Shown one piece after another: positions 35,236 through 46,000 of a stretch of 64,000 nucleotides of DNA (positions are counted from its first letter, which is position 1; every line of letters starts with the position of its first letter). The DNA is taken from the NCBI GenBank assembly GCA_037951165.1, contig JBBDHG010000014.1, positions 8,398,501 to 8,462,500 of the forward strand, in the 5' to 3' direction. The DNA is from Lophius americanus (taxonomy: Eukaryota > Chordata > Actinopteri > Lophiiformes > Lophiidae). The notes under the pieces were generated by a model. The model did not search any database. It was not told the DNA's origin and saw only the letters and a program-made list of their open reading frames with translations. The position numbers and the translations under genes were made by a program.

Positions 35236-35330
35236 GACTGCAGTTCTGGAGATGCTTTTCCCCAGTCATCTAGTCATCACAATTTAGCTCTTGTCAAAGT
35301 CACTCAGATCCATACGCTTCCAACCCACCA
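35236..35330 (-). mobile_element. Tc1-like transposon fragment (5' transposase start), inverted
   Basis: The plus strand reads GTTCTGGAGATGCTTTTCCC, CAGTCATCTAGTCATCACAA, TTTAGCTCTTGTCAAAGTCA and CTCAGATCCATACGCTTCC. The reverse complement encodes decayed K-R-KDL-DFDK-...-LGQSIS, the helix-turn-helix start of a Tc1/mariner transposase. The same block is present on the plus strand at 52.8 kb. Confidence 0.6.
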
Positions 35331-35346
35331 TCTTTATGGACAAAAT

Positions 35347-35480
35347 CGTAAATGGACTGTACTTAAATGAATCATTTCCTGTCTGATTGACCACTCAAAA
35401 AACATTACAACCAGAACCAGCATTCAACCGTTCATACAATAGTGCCAGAGGCTACCAGCTGCTCATAGGGCCCCTTTTAT
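35347..35480 (+). repeat. Teleost dispersed repeat fragment
   Basis: GTAAATGGACTGTACTTAAA, TGATTGACCACTCAAAAAAC, TTCAACCGTTCATACAATAG and GCCAGAGGCTACCAGCTGCTC follow the order of a very common teleost repeat (GTAAATGGACTGTATTTATATAGC...GACCACTCAAAGC...). Class not assigned. Confidence 0.45.
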
Positions 35481-37252
35481 AAACGTCGCGTACGCACACC
35501 AGAAGGCTTAAGCCTCCTACCAACACAAATCAAACGCACAGTAAATGAGACGCCGGCAGAGGTAAACATTCTCACCGTCTCTCACATACCTATGGAACAG
35601 CCTTCTGGAGGCTCCGAATGTGGGTCAAGGATACTACAATGTGTAAACAAGGATCAAAACGTCCTCTTTAGTAGGTCGTATTAACTTTGTAACTATATAA
35701 CTTTGTAACTATATAATCATTTATAAATATGAACTATCAGTTATTCTGACTTCACCTAGCAGTAGTGAATCAATTCAATGCTGATCGGCTGATATTACAT
35801 GGCAAGGAAGGTGAATTAAGTTATTTCCAAAACTGCGTAAAAAAGATACTTTGATAAATAAAATTTCATGAAAAAATTAAATAAATTCAACTCGCCCTCA
35901 GTCTTCTTCTTCAGGTTGTAATTCCAGATGATAAAATAATAAACATAAATTATAATGCCCAATCCTGTCTGTTATCCAAACCCTCTGTTTTGGTGCTTAA
36001 AATGTTGGACTTTTACACTATATAACTGTTACGCAGTTCGATGTACCTGATAATGTTATATTAAGTTATAAGTCTTGAGCTAAATGCTGTATTGTCTCAA
36101 CATTAGTTTGTTTTGTCTCTCTGTGTTGTCTTTCATGCTGTTTTTATATGGTGTGAGAGTGGAGCAAATGAGGATAAAAAAAACACTGTTTTTCAAAGAA
36201 GTTATAAAAATTAATTTTGTCAGTGGATTTCTCAATGCGTTAAATTGAACACTTTCCGTTTCCTGTACTCTCTGTGAACTATTTTAATTCCCTGTCAAAA
36301 TTTGTCCTTCACCAAAGCATTGATTTCAGCTTAAACCTTCTCATTGAATTATAAAGTAAATGTCTGCAGTATAAAAATTTGGGTTTTCAATTATTCTCTC
36401 ACCATTTTCCTGGAAATCCAGAAGCTTCCCCCAATTTCGGATGATAAGTTGCCACTTTACCACACCCTGATGATTATTGATGTGTACTGTCATTGATTAA
36501 AATGTGTTTAGTGTGCTTGAAAATTCAATTGGGAGGCGTGCGTTTGCTTTGATGCTGCAGGGTAAATACCAAGGGTCATTAGATGCGCTTCTAAGATAAA
36601 ACGCGAAATCACTTCCGCTGCAGATTAAGGTCCCTCTGGCTGATAGAGAGCCTTATTAAAAAAAAAGTCTAATTTCTTCCTTCGCTCTACTGAATGACTC
36701 AACAAGGAAACAAAACACGCAAGGACAACATCGATAAAAGCTTCAAGACAGGGACTTAGAAAAGGTCAGTCACCATGTGTGCGACTGCAAAGTAAATCAC
36801 CAAAATTTTACAAGAGTGACACACTTTCCCAAAAATTTGAACAAAGCGAGAAGATTAAAAGTTTCGTCTTCTTGTGTCTCAGTTACTGCAGAGACGCTCC
36901 ATTCCTCCCAAGCTTCAAAATATCTCTCTAATTGTTAATTCTGTTGAAAATGTTCCATATTTAAGTCCATTACAGTAACTGAGATACTGGATGGTGTGAT
37001 CCTTTTTGTCATGGACCTGTAGAAATAGCTTAGTGTCATCTTCGGCTTGGACCTCGGTTTTGAAGCACATATTTCACACGTCACTCAAATGTCATTCTGT
37101 TACTTCAGAAAAATTACTTACTTTCTTTATCAGGCTGACACATAAAAACTAAAGATTTCTTCTATAACCTCTAAAAAGACAGCTGTCCTCCTAAAGCTCA
37201 TTCAGAACTCAATAGTCGGCCTACTGTCAAAAAACAGATAGAAATAACATAT
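35481..37252. other. No gene seen
   Basis: Unique sequence. 36430-36640 is relatively complex and might be a conserved element, but nothing in it can be named. A duplicated phrase TTTGTAACTATATAA occurs twice at 35692-35720. Confidence 0.4.
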
Positions 37253-37470
37253 ACAGATCAGCCATAACATTATAACCAATAACTAACCACAATCGTGTCT
37301 GTCGAGGTATAGACGCACAAGACCTCTGAGGTGTTCTGTGGTATTTTGCAGCTAGGCGTTAGCAGCAGATACTTAAGATTTTTTAAATTGTGAAGTGAAG
37401 CCTCCATGGATCACACTTGTTTGTCCATCACATCCCACTAGTCATCAATTGGATTGGGAGTTGGAGGGAA
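37253..37470 (-). mobile_element. Tc1-like transposon, 3' end with terminal repeat
   Basis: The left edge is the terminal inverted repeat (GATCAGCCATAACATTATAA at 37257). Read on the minus strand the rest is the C-terminal transposase: decayed N-S-Q-S-N-...-WDV-DKQV-SMEA, which corresponds to the PDLNPIEHLWD...LDKQVRSMEAPP region carrying the last catalytic acid, followed by ctgctaacgcctagctgc and CCACAGAACACCTCAGAGG. The element is interrupted at about 37470. A central transposase piece in the same orientation lies at 38.2-38.5 kb. Confidence 0.7.
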
Positions 37471-37479
37471 CAGGGAATT

Positions 37480-37676
37480 GTATGGGTTTTGCACAGTAGG
37501 TGGAGCAGATTGGTGGTTCGATCCCTATATGCTGCGACTCCTTGAGCAAGACCCTTACAGTCCAGGTGCGTCAGAGGAGGAGCCTACTGCTCATTTAGTA
37601 TGGGTCAAATGCAAAGAATAAATTTCACGATGTTGTACTTGTATGGATAGTGATTAATAAAGTATGCATTGTAATT
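37480..37676 (+). mobile_element. tRNA-derived SINE, diverged sister of the 11.5-kb copy
   Basis: GCACAGTAGGTGGAGCAGA (A-box remnant), GGTTCGATCCC (B box, 37515-37525), CCTTGAGCAAGACCCTTACA, TATGGGTCAAATGCAAAGAA, ATTTCACGATGTTGTACTTG and GTGATTAATAAAGTATGCA align with the better-kept SINE at 11463-11700. It is inserted inside the Tc1-like copy. Confidence 0.75.
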
Positions 37677-37902
37677 CTGTCATGACTTTGTGTTTATGTA
37701 GTATTATTTTATTAGGAAATTCCGTCATTTTGGTCTGTGTTCCTTTTCCCTCTCTGTGTCTGTCCTGTGATTCTGTTCTCATCTTGTGTGATTAATCATT
37801 ATGTTCACCTGTGTTTCCCCACCAGCTGTTTCCCATTGTCTCGTTAAATCAGTGTATATAGTCTGTCCTCACTTTTCCTTCTGTGCCAGTTCGTTCTTTT
37901 AG
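37677..37902 (+). mobile_element. LTR-like relic, first part
   Basis: Starts TGTCATGACTTTGTG at the SINE tail. It contains CCCTCTCTGTGTCTGTCCTG, TTATGTTCACCTGTGTTTCC, CCACCAGCTGTTTCCCATTG, TCTCGTTAAATCAGTGTATA and TTCCTTCTGTGCCAGTTCG. The copy at 63.45-63.75 kb matches it at roughly 80% by eye, lacking about 20 bases. The make-up is that of a teleost Gypsy-type LTR. No coding region remains. Confidence 0.5.
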
Positions 37903-37904
37903 GA

Positions 37905-37992
37905 ACTGTAGTTGGGGTGAAGCTTGGATTAAGGTGCAGACACGAGATAGTGGAGGCAGAGCGGATGCAGTTAAATATTTAATTTGGTCCAA
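37905..37992 (-). mobile_element. LTR-like relic, end part in opposite orientation
   Basis: Reverse-complemented, this reads AAATATTTAACTGCATCCGC, TCTGCCTCCACTATCTCGTG and TCTGCACCTTAATCCAAGC, which lines up with the end of the 63-kb LTR copy (AATAGTTTTGCACCTGCTC, TGCCGTGTCTTGTGTCTGC, ATTTGGGTCCAAGC). The end of the LTR is therefore inverted relative to its beginning immediately to the left. Confidence 0.4.
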
Positions 37993-38214
37993 ATAAGGCA
38001 CAAAGAAAAACAACATGGGAGAAAACAGTAAATAACTTAAAAAAAAGACTTGGAAATAACTTAACTGAAAAAAACACTGGGAAATGGCTGGAAACTGTGA
38101 TGAAATGGGGGAACTTCACAATAAAATCACACTGCATAAATACAAAGTTATGACAAATTCAAGTAAACACCTTGAAATAACTCTTGTGTTACTTATACTA
38201 TTTCGGAACCATTG
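37993..38214. other. Unassigned spacer
   Basis: A-rich spacer between the LTR pieces and the transposase fragment. It may be LTR-element interior, but nothing is recognisable. Confidence 0.3.
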
Positions 38215-38512
38215 TCGCAGCCTGGCAGAGTGCATATCTTGAAAGAAGCCTCTGCCATTAGGGTTAGTTTCCATGAGGGCCTTCTTTGGATTTTTTGTCT
38301 TTGAATATGGCATCCTGCTTCCATATCCTCCCCTATAGTGAGGCACACACATCCGGTCCTTGTCATGGGGTAATAGCAAACGTTATTGATAAGGACAACC
38401 CACCTTCTTCCATTGCGCCGAAGTCCAGTTTTGATGCAACGGGCCCATTGTTGCAACGTTTGTAGGTGGACAGGTGTGGACACTCCAACCGATTTGTGGC
38501 GCAACCTTACAC
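38215..38512 (-). pseudogene. Tc1-like transposase, central fragment
   Basis: On the minus strand: ACAATGGGCCCGTTGCATCA, AAACTGGACTTCGGCGCAA and TGGAAGAAGGTGGGTTGTCC correspond to the transposase segment W-A-x2-H-x2-W-x6-W-K-KV-W-SDE of Tc1-like elements. The following ACGTTTGCTATTACCCCATG, ACAAGGACCGGATGTGTGTG and CTATAGGGGAGGATATGGAA match the part after the second catalytic aspartate. A 103-codon frame (38504-38193) survives but has drifted far from the family. It has the same orientation as 37253-37470, so probably one element split by a SINE and LTR pieces. Confidence 0.55.
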
Positions 38513-38527
38513 GCTATATGCAGGGAT

Positions 38528-38556
38528 CCCGACTACCGCTCTATGCGGCAGTCGGG
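38528..38556. repeat. Hairpin, 12-bp arms
   Basis: The arms CCCGACTACCGC and GCGGCAGTCGGG pair with one mismatch around a 5-base TCTAT loop. It is GC-rich and stands out from its surroundings. Confidence 0.75.
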
Positions 38557-38575
38557 TGACTGACCGCATATATAG

Positions 38576-38615
38576 GATCTCTCACCATTCCTTAAATAAG
38601 GAATGGTGAGAGATC
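38576..38615. repeat. 40-bp palindrome, 19-bp perfect arms
   Basis: The left arm 38576-38594 begins GATCTCTCACC and the right arm 38597-38615 ends GGTGAGAGATC, separated by only AA. It is perfect throughout. It lies 20 bp after the GC-rich hairpin and next to the transposase relic. Confidence 0.9.
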
Positions 38616-41229
38616 AGGAGTGGGATTTTACACTACAAGCAGTGATCCTCTGATATGAGCTGGGATGCGGTTAACTTCTAGTTCAGCCTTTGTGAAACTC
38701 AAACTTTTGCTCTCAAACAAGCTTCATTAAAATTACATTTATCAAATATCACACCTAATCATAGCGTACTGATGTGTTTTTAGTGTTTTGTTTAATTGCT
38801 TGGTTTGCTATTAAACCTTTATCCTTAGATTTCATATTGGTGTTGATATAACTGAGATAATTAAAATTCCATTTTAGAGATTCACCTTATCTTCTAGCAG
38901 TGTCAGGTGCAGACCTGATCAAGTAGGATGAGACTCTATTAGAGGTATTGTAGTATACCTGCTGCACCCTACAGATTATTAGCATGCTCCATTGCTTCTG
39001 TCTCTCTTGTTGACCGCAAAGGACCTCATCATTTCTCCAATTCCAGGTGAAGCGGGGCAGTTGACGACACTGAGGGCTGTCACACTAAAGATGTTATTGC
39101 TCCTGATAGAGAAGCTTGAACAGTAAACAAACGAACAAACTCCCAACCAAATTAAAACAGACACATCCGTGAAAGCCTCGATAAAACGTTCTTTTTAATT
39201 TAGCAATTCTTCCATTTTTCCAAGGAGAGCACAGTGCTGCGTCACAACCTGGACGTTGAATAAGAGGCGTAATCTGTTCAACAAGTGTCTGACCATGGAG
39301 TTAAGAAGTTACCTCATATACAGTAAGGCTTTTAGTCAAGCTCCTCTCCGGAAACTCACGGCCATATACACCTCACCTCTGATGTTTGTTCAACTGGATA
39401 GTTCATCATAGTATTCATGATGATGTTGACGCGGGAATCCTTTAGTTTGCGTGTGTTGTTTATTTATTGCCATCCACCCCTGAGAACATGTTTTTAGCTT
39501 AGGACAGGCCAATGAAGTGGGTTCTGAACACACACACAAATCCTACATTAATAAAAGGTCATGCCGAGGCAAACACATTTGCATCCATACTGAACATTCT
39601 TTTTCCTGTGTTTAACAATTTGTGAGTTTTTCCTGTTACTCATCTCTTTCATCTATGCATATTCTCTTTTGTCTTCATTGAGCACATTCCAATTAAAACC
39701 TTAGTGAGGTCCTATGATTGTAGCATCCTGTCTCACTACTTATTTTACGTATTTGTATACTCACTGATTATGTCAGTAACAGATTTCTAGAGAGACACCA
39801 TTTCAATTTCTAATTAAGAATAATCATTGATTGCTATGATATGCTTTGAATATATGAAAAATGTATTTTCAATGCTGGGTAGCTTTATTAGATGGCATGA
39901 CTGAGAATTTACTCCAGAATCTCTCTGAATGGTTATTGAATTTTATAGAATATGTAGTTGCTGTTTTATTTTCCTTTAGTTTATTTGTTGAAACAGTCTT
40001 AATGTCTTGTGCTTGTCTGTGTACAGCTGCCACTTCTGTTTCTTGGTAACATCAAGACTCTGTTGCATGTCTGCAAAGGGTGATGACTCACCCAAAACAT
40101 TAATTACAAGCAAGTTATTGTGTCAGTTAATATTGCAATGCTACTAAGATGAATGGAAGTTCTCGCTTTATTGGAGGATACAGACAAACTGGGTTGATTT
40201 TTATTTTCAAAAGGTGGTCCCCCGTGGAAATATTTCTCATACACAAATCCGTGGTTCATTTGATGTTTTTCTTCAAACTAACACATTGACTATAATAACA
40301 CTATACACATACTCTACTATACTAGAATGTTAGTTTCGCTGAGCTGACGACTTTGTCTCACGTCCACCCTTGATATTTCATGTAAAGTCATGCAGGCCTA
40401 AAACAAACAGAATATTTTTTGACAAAATGATATCCATGCCAAAGAGAGCTTTTACACAAAAAACAGTGGTAGTTCAGTAAAGAACAGCAGAATGTACTTC
40501 CTTACAGATAATTGCATGGATGACATTGACCATGATCCTAAAGTATTAGTTGTTTTGACGAGCCCGACAATTTATTGAAATTAACCATTGCGAGTTGTTA
40601 TTAAAAAGCTGTACAAGTCCAAAAATGTTTGCGCTCACCCACTTTCATGCAGGAAGGATCTGGACCTATGGTGACTGGTGATTCTAAATACTGAGGGCAA
40701 CAGAGAGATTTGATGTTGTTATTTTTTAAATATGTCAGGAATGAAGGCTTTCTTTAACTACACAAAGGATTTATTCATGATATTCATGATCAAATCTAGG
40801 TTTTTTGGTAAATCTAAAAAAGATCATGGCCATTGGATTGTGTTTGGTCCATGTATGATCTGGTATTTAATTTTTTGCTTCAGAAACGAATATTGAAATT
40901 GAAAAATTAGTGGTGATTATTTTTTTTTTTTTTATTGAGACACAGGAGTCAAAATTGTAAAACAAGGCATTTTTTTCAAGATGAAATACGAATAAAGGTA
41001 TTTGAAAAATGGTTTTATTTTCATTTTCTACTTGGATTAAAAAAAAAAATGTCATTACAGGGAGACCGAAATGGAGTACGGGTTTGTTTTTCGTTTCCTG
41101 ACAACGGATGTGGTCGATTACAAACGCATCAATGAGGGCAATGTTCCTGTTCACCGCCCTCAGATCACGGCAAACAAGAAATATATCAGCAGCTCTGAAA
41201 TCAGATTAATCTTGATTATACCCGTCAAT
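38616..41229. other. No gene seen (about 2.6 kb)
   Basis: Unique A+T-rich sequence with small frames only and a poly-T run at 40921-40933. Confidence 0.4.
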
Positions 41230-41275
41230 ACACACACCAATCAGCCACAACATAGCAACCAGTAACTGACTGACT
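41230..41275 (+). mobile_element. Tc1-like terminal repeat remnant
   Basis: ACACACCAATCAGCCACAAC, then ATAGCAACCAGTAACTGAC resembles the terminal repeat at 37257 (GATCAGCCATAACATTATAACCA). Only the end is recognisable. It lies 120 bp before the minisatellite. Confidence 0.4.
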
Positions 41276-41397
41276 TAAATTCACAATGAAGCCTAAAACG
41301 GCTGTTTTTGCGGTATGTCACCATACCTCAGCATGAAAAATGTACAGCTGCAGTCTGGATTCATCTCCATATTGGATCTTTATAATAAGCATAAACC

Positions 41398-42139
41398 ACC
41401 TAAACCACTGGTGTCTCATCTCCAGCATGGATCATGCAGTAAACCAGTAATACTGGTGTCTCATCATCTCCAGCATGGATCACGCACCAAACCAATAGTA
41501 CTTGTGTCTCATCATCTCCAGCATGGATCACGCAGTAAACCAGTAGTACTGGTGTCTCATCATCTCCAGCATGGATCACGCAGTAAACCAGTAGTACTGG
41601 TGTCTCGTCATCTTAAGCATGGATCATGCAGTAAACCAGTAGTACTGGTGTCTAATCATCTTAAGCATGGATCATGCAGTAAACCAGTAGCACTGGTCAC
41701 TCATCATCTCCAGCATGGATCACGCACCAAACCAATAGTACTTGTGTCTCATCATCTCCAGCATGGATCACGCAGTAAACCAGTAGTACTGGTGTCTCAT
41801 CATCTCCAGCATGGATCACGCAGTAAACCAGTAGTACTGGTGACTCATCATCTTAAGCATGGATCACGCAGCAAACCATTAGTACTGGTGTCTAATCATC
41901 TTAAGCATGGATCATGCAGTAAACCAGTAGCACTTGTCACTCATCATCTCCAGCATGGATCACGCAGTAAACCAGTAGTACTGGTGTCTCGTCATCTCCA
42001 GCATGGATGGCGCAGTAAACCAGTAGTACTGGTGTCTCGTCATCTCCAGCATGGATGACGCAGTACACCAATAATACTTGTGTCTCGTCATCTCCAGCAT
42101 GGATGACGCAGTAGACCAATAGTACTTGTGTCTCATCAC
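41398..42139. repeat. 48-bp minisatellite, about 15.5 copies, with 240-bp higher-order period
   Basis: The unit is anchored by AGCATGGATCACGCAGTAAA and GTACTGGTGTCTCATCATC. CATGGAT recurs every 48 bp from 41427 to 42099 (the first interval is 3 shorter). A distinctive variant, CACGCACCAAACCAATAGTA, is at 41481 and 41721, exactly 240 bp apart. The variants between them repeat in the same order, so a five-unit block was duplicated. Because 48 is divisible by 3 and the unit lacks stops, a 247-codon frame (41315-42058) runs through it, reading SKPVVLVSHHLQHGSR over and over. The reverse strand is open in places too. I regard the frame as a by-product. Confidence 0.95.
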
Positions 42140-42214
42140 AGGGATGTTATGGAAACATCGCCGTGGCAGCACCAGCAACTCAAAAACTATTTCATGGATA
42201 ATTTTCAAACGTTG

Positions 42215-42305
42215 TCCTTATCTACCCTTAGTGCAAGGAAGAACTGAATTGATTTTGGAAATGGTCGATTGCATATTTCCGACACTAGAAGGAGCTTTAA
42301 GAGTT
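42215..42305 (+). repeat. Composite repeat (C-A-B family), short copy 7
   Basis: Module C: TTAGTGCAAGGAAGAACTGA, ATTGATTTTGGAAATGGTCG, ATTGCATATTTCCGACACTA and GAAGGAGCTTTAAGAG. The best match to the family's module C. It directly follows the minisatellite region. Confidence 0.55.
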
Positions 42306-42409
42306 GATACAAGGAAGCAGAAGTCTCACATGCCTCCCTGTGCTTCTGTTAGAGCAGTCACCAACCCAAAGCTCTAGATACTCAGTTCAGACTGTCTGTC
42401 CCCCACCAC

Positions 42410-45400
42410 CTGAATTAATTTCATCAAAATACACAAAACCTTATAAAAGATTAACAGTAGACCTATTACCAACAGAACCGAAAGATAATACAAATAAATG
42501 TGGACTTCAAATATCAGGTCACTATCATCCAAACCTTTACTAGTCAACATTTGATTACTGATAATAAACTGACATATTTAGCGTGACAGAAACCTGGCTG
42601 CAAAATGAAGAATATGTTAGCCCACATGAAGCAACACACCCTACTCATATTAATTCTCATATTCCTCGAAGCACAGGCCAAGGAGGAGGGGCCGCTGCCA
42701 TTTTTAACGCCTGCCTTTTAATAAATACCAGACATAAAATTAATTATAACTCATTTAAAAACCTCCGTCTGAGCCTTTCTCACACTAGCTGAAAAACCGA
42801 AAAAAAACAATTCTATTAGTTATTATGTACCGTCCCACTGCACCTTACACATAATTCCGTTCTGAATTCTCTGATTTTCTATCTGAAATGGTGCTTAGTA
42901 CAGCTGAAATTATTATAATGGGTGATTTCCATATTCATGTAGATGTTAACAGCAACAGTTTCAGTTCTGCATTGTATTCAATATTAGACTCAATTGGCTT
43001 CTCTCAGCATGTGAACAAACCCACTCATTGCTTTAATCCCACCCGTCATCTGGTCCTATCATATGGTATGGGAACATTTAATGATATTTCCCCATAACCC
43101 TGTGTTCTCTGATCACTTTCTGGTGACATTTCAGTTCACAATTATGAGCTACACAACCGATGTAGAAATAGTCCACTACTGAAGATGTTTTTAAGATAAA
43201 GCTGCAGCCACATTTAAAGACATAATTCCATTAGTTGCCCCAAAACCGGAGGGTAACTATCTCTACCTTAGTCCAACACGAAAAGATAATTTTTTTGATA
43301 GTGCTACAGCTCAATGCAAACATCATTAGACACTAATGCCCCTCTGAAAAAGAAGTTAGTGAATCCGATGAGGATAGCGCCATGGTTTAATGCATAATTA
43401 CATGGCTTAAAACAGCCAACAGCTGCAAAGGAAATGGCGATCCACCAGCCTAGTAGTATCTACAAAAAGGGCCTGCGTAAATTATTACTCAACGCTAATA
43501 GAAGAGAATAAAAATAACCCCAGGTTTCTTTTCAGCACTGTAGCCAGGCTGACTGAGTCAGAGTTCTATGGAATCTAATATTCCTTTAACCATTAATAGT
43601 GATGATTTTATCAACGATTTTATTTTTTTCACAAATAAGATTGTAATAACTAGATATAAAATTCATCAGTTTACAGTTAATGTGCCATTTAGTCCAGCAG
43701 CCTTAAAACTGTAACACCTGACATATATCTGGACTGCTATAGCTCTATAGATCTCGCTGAACTAACTTCAACAGTTTCATCATCCAAACATTCCACTTGT
43801 CTCTTAGATACAATTCCAACAAGGCTATTCAAGGATGTTCTGCCATTAATTAATGCTTCAATATTACACATTGTTTTCGTTGATCCCTAATAACAGGTTA
43901 TGTACCTAAGGCTTTTAGAATAGCAGTGATGAAACCCTTGCTTGAAACGCAGACCCTTGATCCAGATGTTTTAACTAATTATAGAACCATATCAAACCTC
44001 CCCTTTATTTTTAAGATCCTTTGGGAAGTTGTCACAAATCAATTATGTGATTATCTGTGCAGGAAAAACATGTTTGAGGAATTTCAATCAGGTTTTACAT
44101 TATATCACTGCACAGAAACAGCACAAACTAAATTCTCCATTGATCTTCTCATGGCTTCAGACAGTTGACTCGTCTTTATACATGGCCTTTTAGACCTTAG
44201 TGCTTCATCTGATACCATAGATCACAAAATCTTATTAAAATGATTAGAATAGCCTAACTGCCCTATCCTGTTTTGAGTCATATTTGACAGATTTCAGTTT
44301 GTTAATTTCCACAATGACTCCTCCGTACACGCAAAGCTTTTTCATGGAGTCCCGCAGGATTCGGTGCTAAGACCGATACCCTTCACTTTACCTATGTTTA
44401 CCTGGGCAACATTATTCGGAAGCCCCACATTAACGTCCATTGTTATGCGAATGATATGCAGCTGTATTTATCCATAAAGCCAGATGAGACTAATCCAATA
44501 GTCAAACTTCTGACATGAATTAAAGATATTAAGACCTTGATTACCAGTAACTTTTTGATGTTAAATTCAGACAAATCTGAAGTTATTATAATTGACCAAA
44601 ACCACCTCCGAAAACAGCTTTCTAATCAGATCGCTACTTTTGAGGGCATCGCCTCTAAAGCCTGTAAACAACCTAGGAGCTATGTTTAACCAGGACACAT
44701 CCTTCTCCACTCATATAAAGCAAGTCTCTTGGGCAGCTTTCTAACACCTGCGTAATATAACAAAAAGTAGGAACATCCTGTCTCAGAAGGATGCTGAGAA
44801 ATTTGTCCAAGCATTTGTGACCTCCAGACTAGATTATTGTAATTCCCTATTATCAGCATGCCCCAATAATTCTGTAAAAAGCCTGCAGTTAATCCAAAAT
44901 GCTGCAGCAAGAGTCCTGACAGGAACTACAAGAAGAGATCACATCACTCGTGCTAGCTTCTCTACATTGTTCCTTGTAAAATCCAGAATACTATTTAAAC
45001 TCCTCCACATCTCAGAGACCTCATGGTCCCATATCATCCTAATAAAACCCATTTCGTTCTCAAAGCACAGGCTTATGTATAGTTCCTAAAATTTCTAAGG
45101 TTAGAACGTGAGGCAGAGCATTCAGTTATAAAGCTCCTCTCCTTTGGAACCAGCTCCAAGTGTTGGTTGGGAAGGTAGACACCCTTTCTACATTTAAGAC
45201 TAGACATAAAACCTTCACCTTTAATAAATCCTACAGTTATGGCTGGCTCAGATCGCACCTATCGCATCCCTTAGTTATGCTGCTAAAGGCCTAGACTGCT
45301 CGGGGTATCCCATGATACACTGCATTTTCCCTTGTTCTCTATCTCTCTCTCCATGTATTGACATCACATCCATGCATGCTCCTTTTTCAAAAAGCTTATA

Positions 45401-45857
45401 GTTAGAGCTGGCTCAGGCTTGTCCAGGGGTCTGTACCGAGACCCGGATCGTGCCCGCATCTACTGCTGAGGCCCCGCTGGACGCCATCTTCTACGACTAT
45501 CACTATTTATCATATATCCAATGCTTAGTACCACTACTACTATTGTATATGTATATTGTAGTACCACTACTACTGTATGTACTGTAATACATCACCACAT
45601 ACCATCATCATTATTAGAACTGTATACAATGTGTTTATTTTTAGTTCATCTACTCTGTACAGGCAACATCCGGCTGTCCTTCTTAGAAGCGGGATCCTTC
45701 CTCTGTGTCTCTTTCTGAGGTTTCTTCCCGTTTGTCACTGTTAAAAGGGTTTTTTGGGGAGTTGTTCCTTACATGGGCCGGGGGTCTAAGGCCAGAGGAT
45801 GTTGCATCATGCACAGATTGTAAAGCCCATCGAGGCAAACTGTTATTTGTGATTTTG
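42410..45857 (+). mobile_element. L2-like LINE, nearly full ORF2, heavily decayed
   Basis: The endonuclease region gives VTETWLQNEEYV (TETW at 42586-42597), GGGAAAIFNACL and IIMGDFHIHVDVNSNS (from 42915). The reverse transcriptase follows with MKPLLETQTLDPDVLTNYRT, ISNLPF, FEEFQSGFTLYHCTETAQ (43926-44165), LDLSASSDTIDHKIL and, at the active site, YANDMQLYLS (44444-44473) in place of YADDTQLYLS. The C-terminal region gives SRLDYCNSLLSACPNNSVK, LQLIQNAAARVLTGTTRRDH (44823-44945) and KHRLMYSS; the 3'UTR contains GAGGTTTCTTCCCGTTTGTC, CTGTTAAAAGGGTTTTTTG and TTGTAAAGCCCATCGAGGC. Many stops and frameshifts. The usual tail after GATTTTGGG is missing because a SINE begins there. It belongs to a different subfamily from the copies at 34 and 54 kb. 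Confidence 0.85.
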
Positions 45858-46000
45858 GGAATTCAGTGTAGCTGGAGAGAACACACACAGATACGGTTAG
45901 AACATGCAAACTCCACACAGAAAGGCCGGCAGAGATGGATTCGAACCAAGTACCTTCTTGCTGTAAGGCAGCAGCGCTAAGCAGTCTGCCACCCTGCCTA
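45858..46000 (-). mobile_element. tRNA-derived SINE head, inverted
   Basis: The plus strand carries AACATGCAAACTCCACACAG, AAAGGCCGGCAGAGATGGA, then TTCGAACC (B box GGTTCGAATCC on minus, 45938-45948), TTCTTGCTGTAAGGCAGCAG and AGCGCTAAGCAGTCTGCC. Read on the minus strand this is the tRNA-like head and start of body of a common teleost SINE, the same family as 29.6 kb. It is fused to the end of the L2 copy. Confidence 0.75.

Noticed and set aside
41315..42058. 247-codon ORF as a repeat-containing protein gene, or the array as CRISPR
   Set aside because: Units are tandem without spacers, both strands are open, and unit length divisible by three explains the frame. Eukaryotic context excludes CRISPR.
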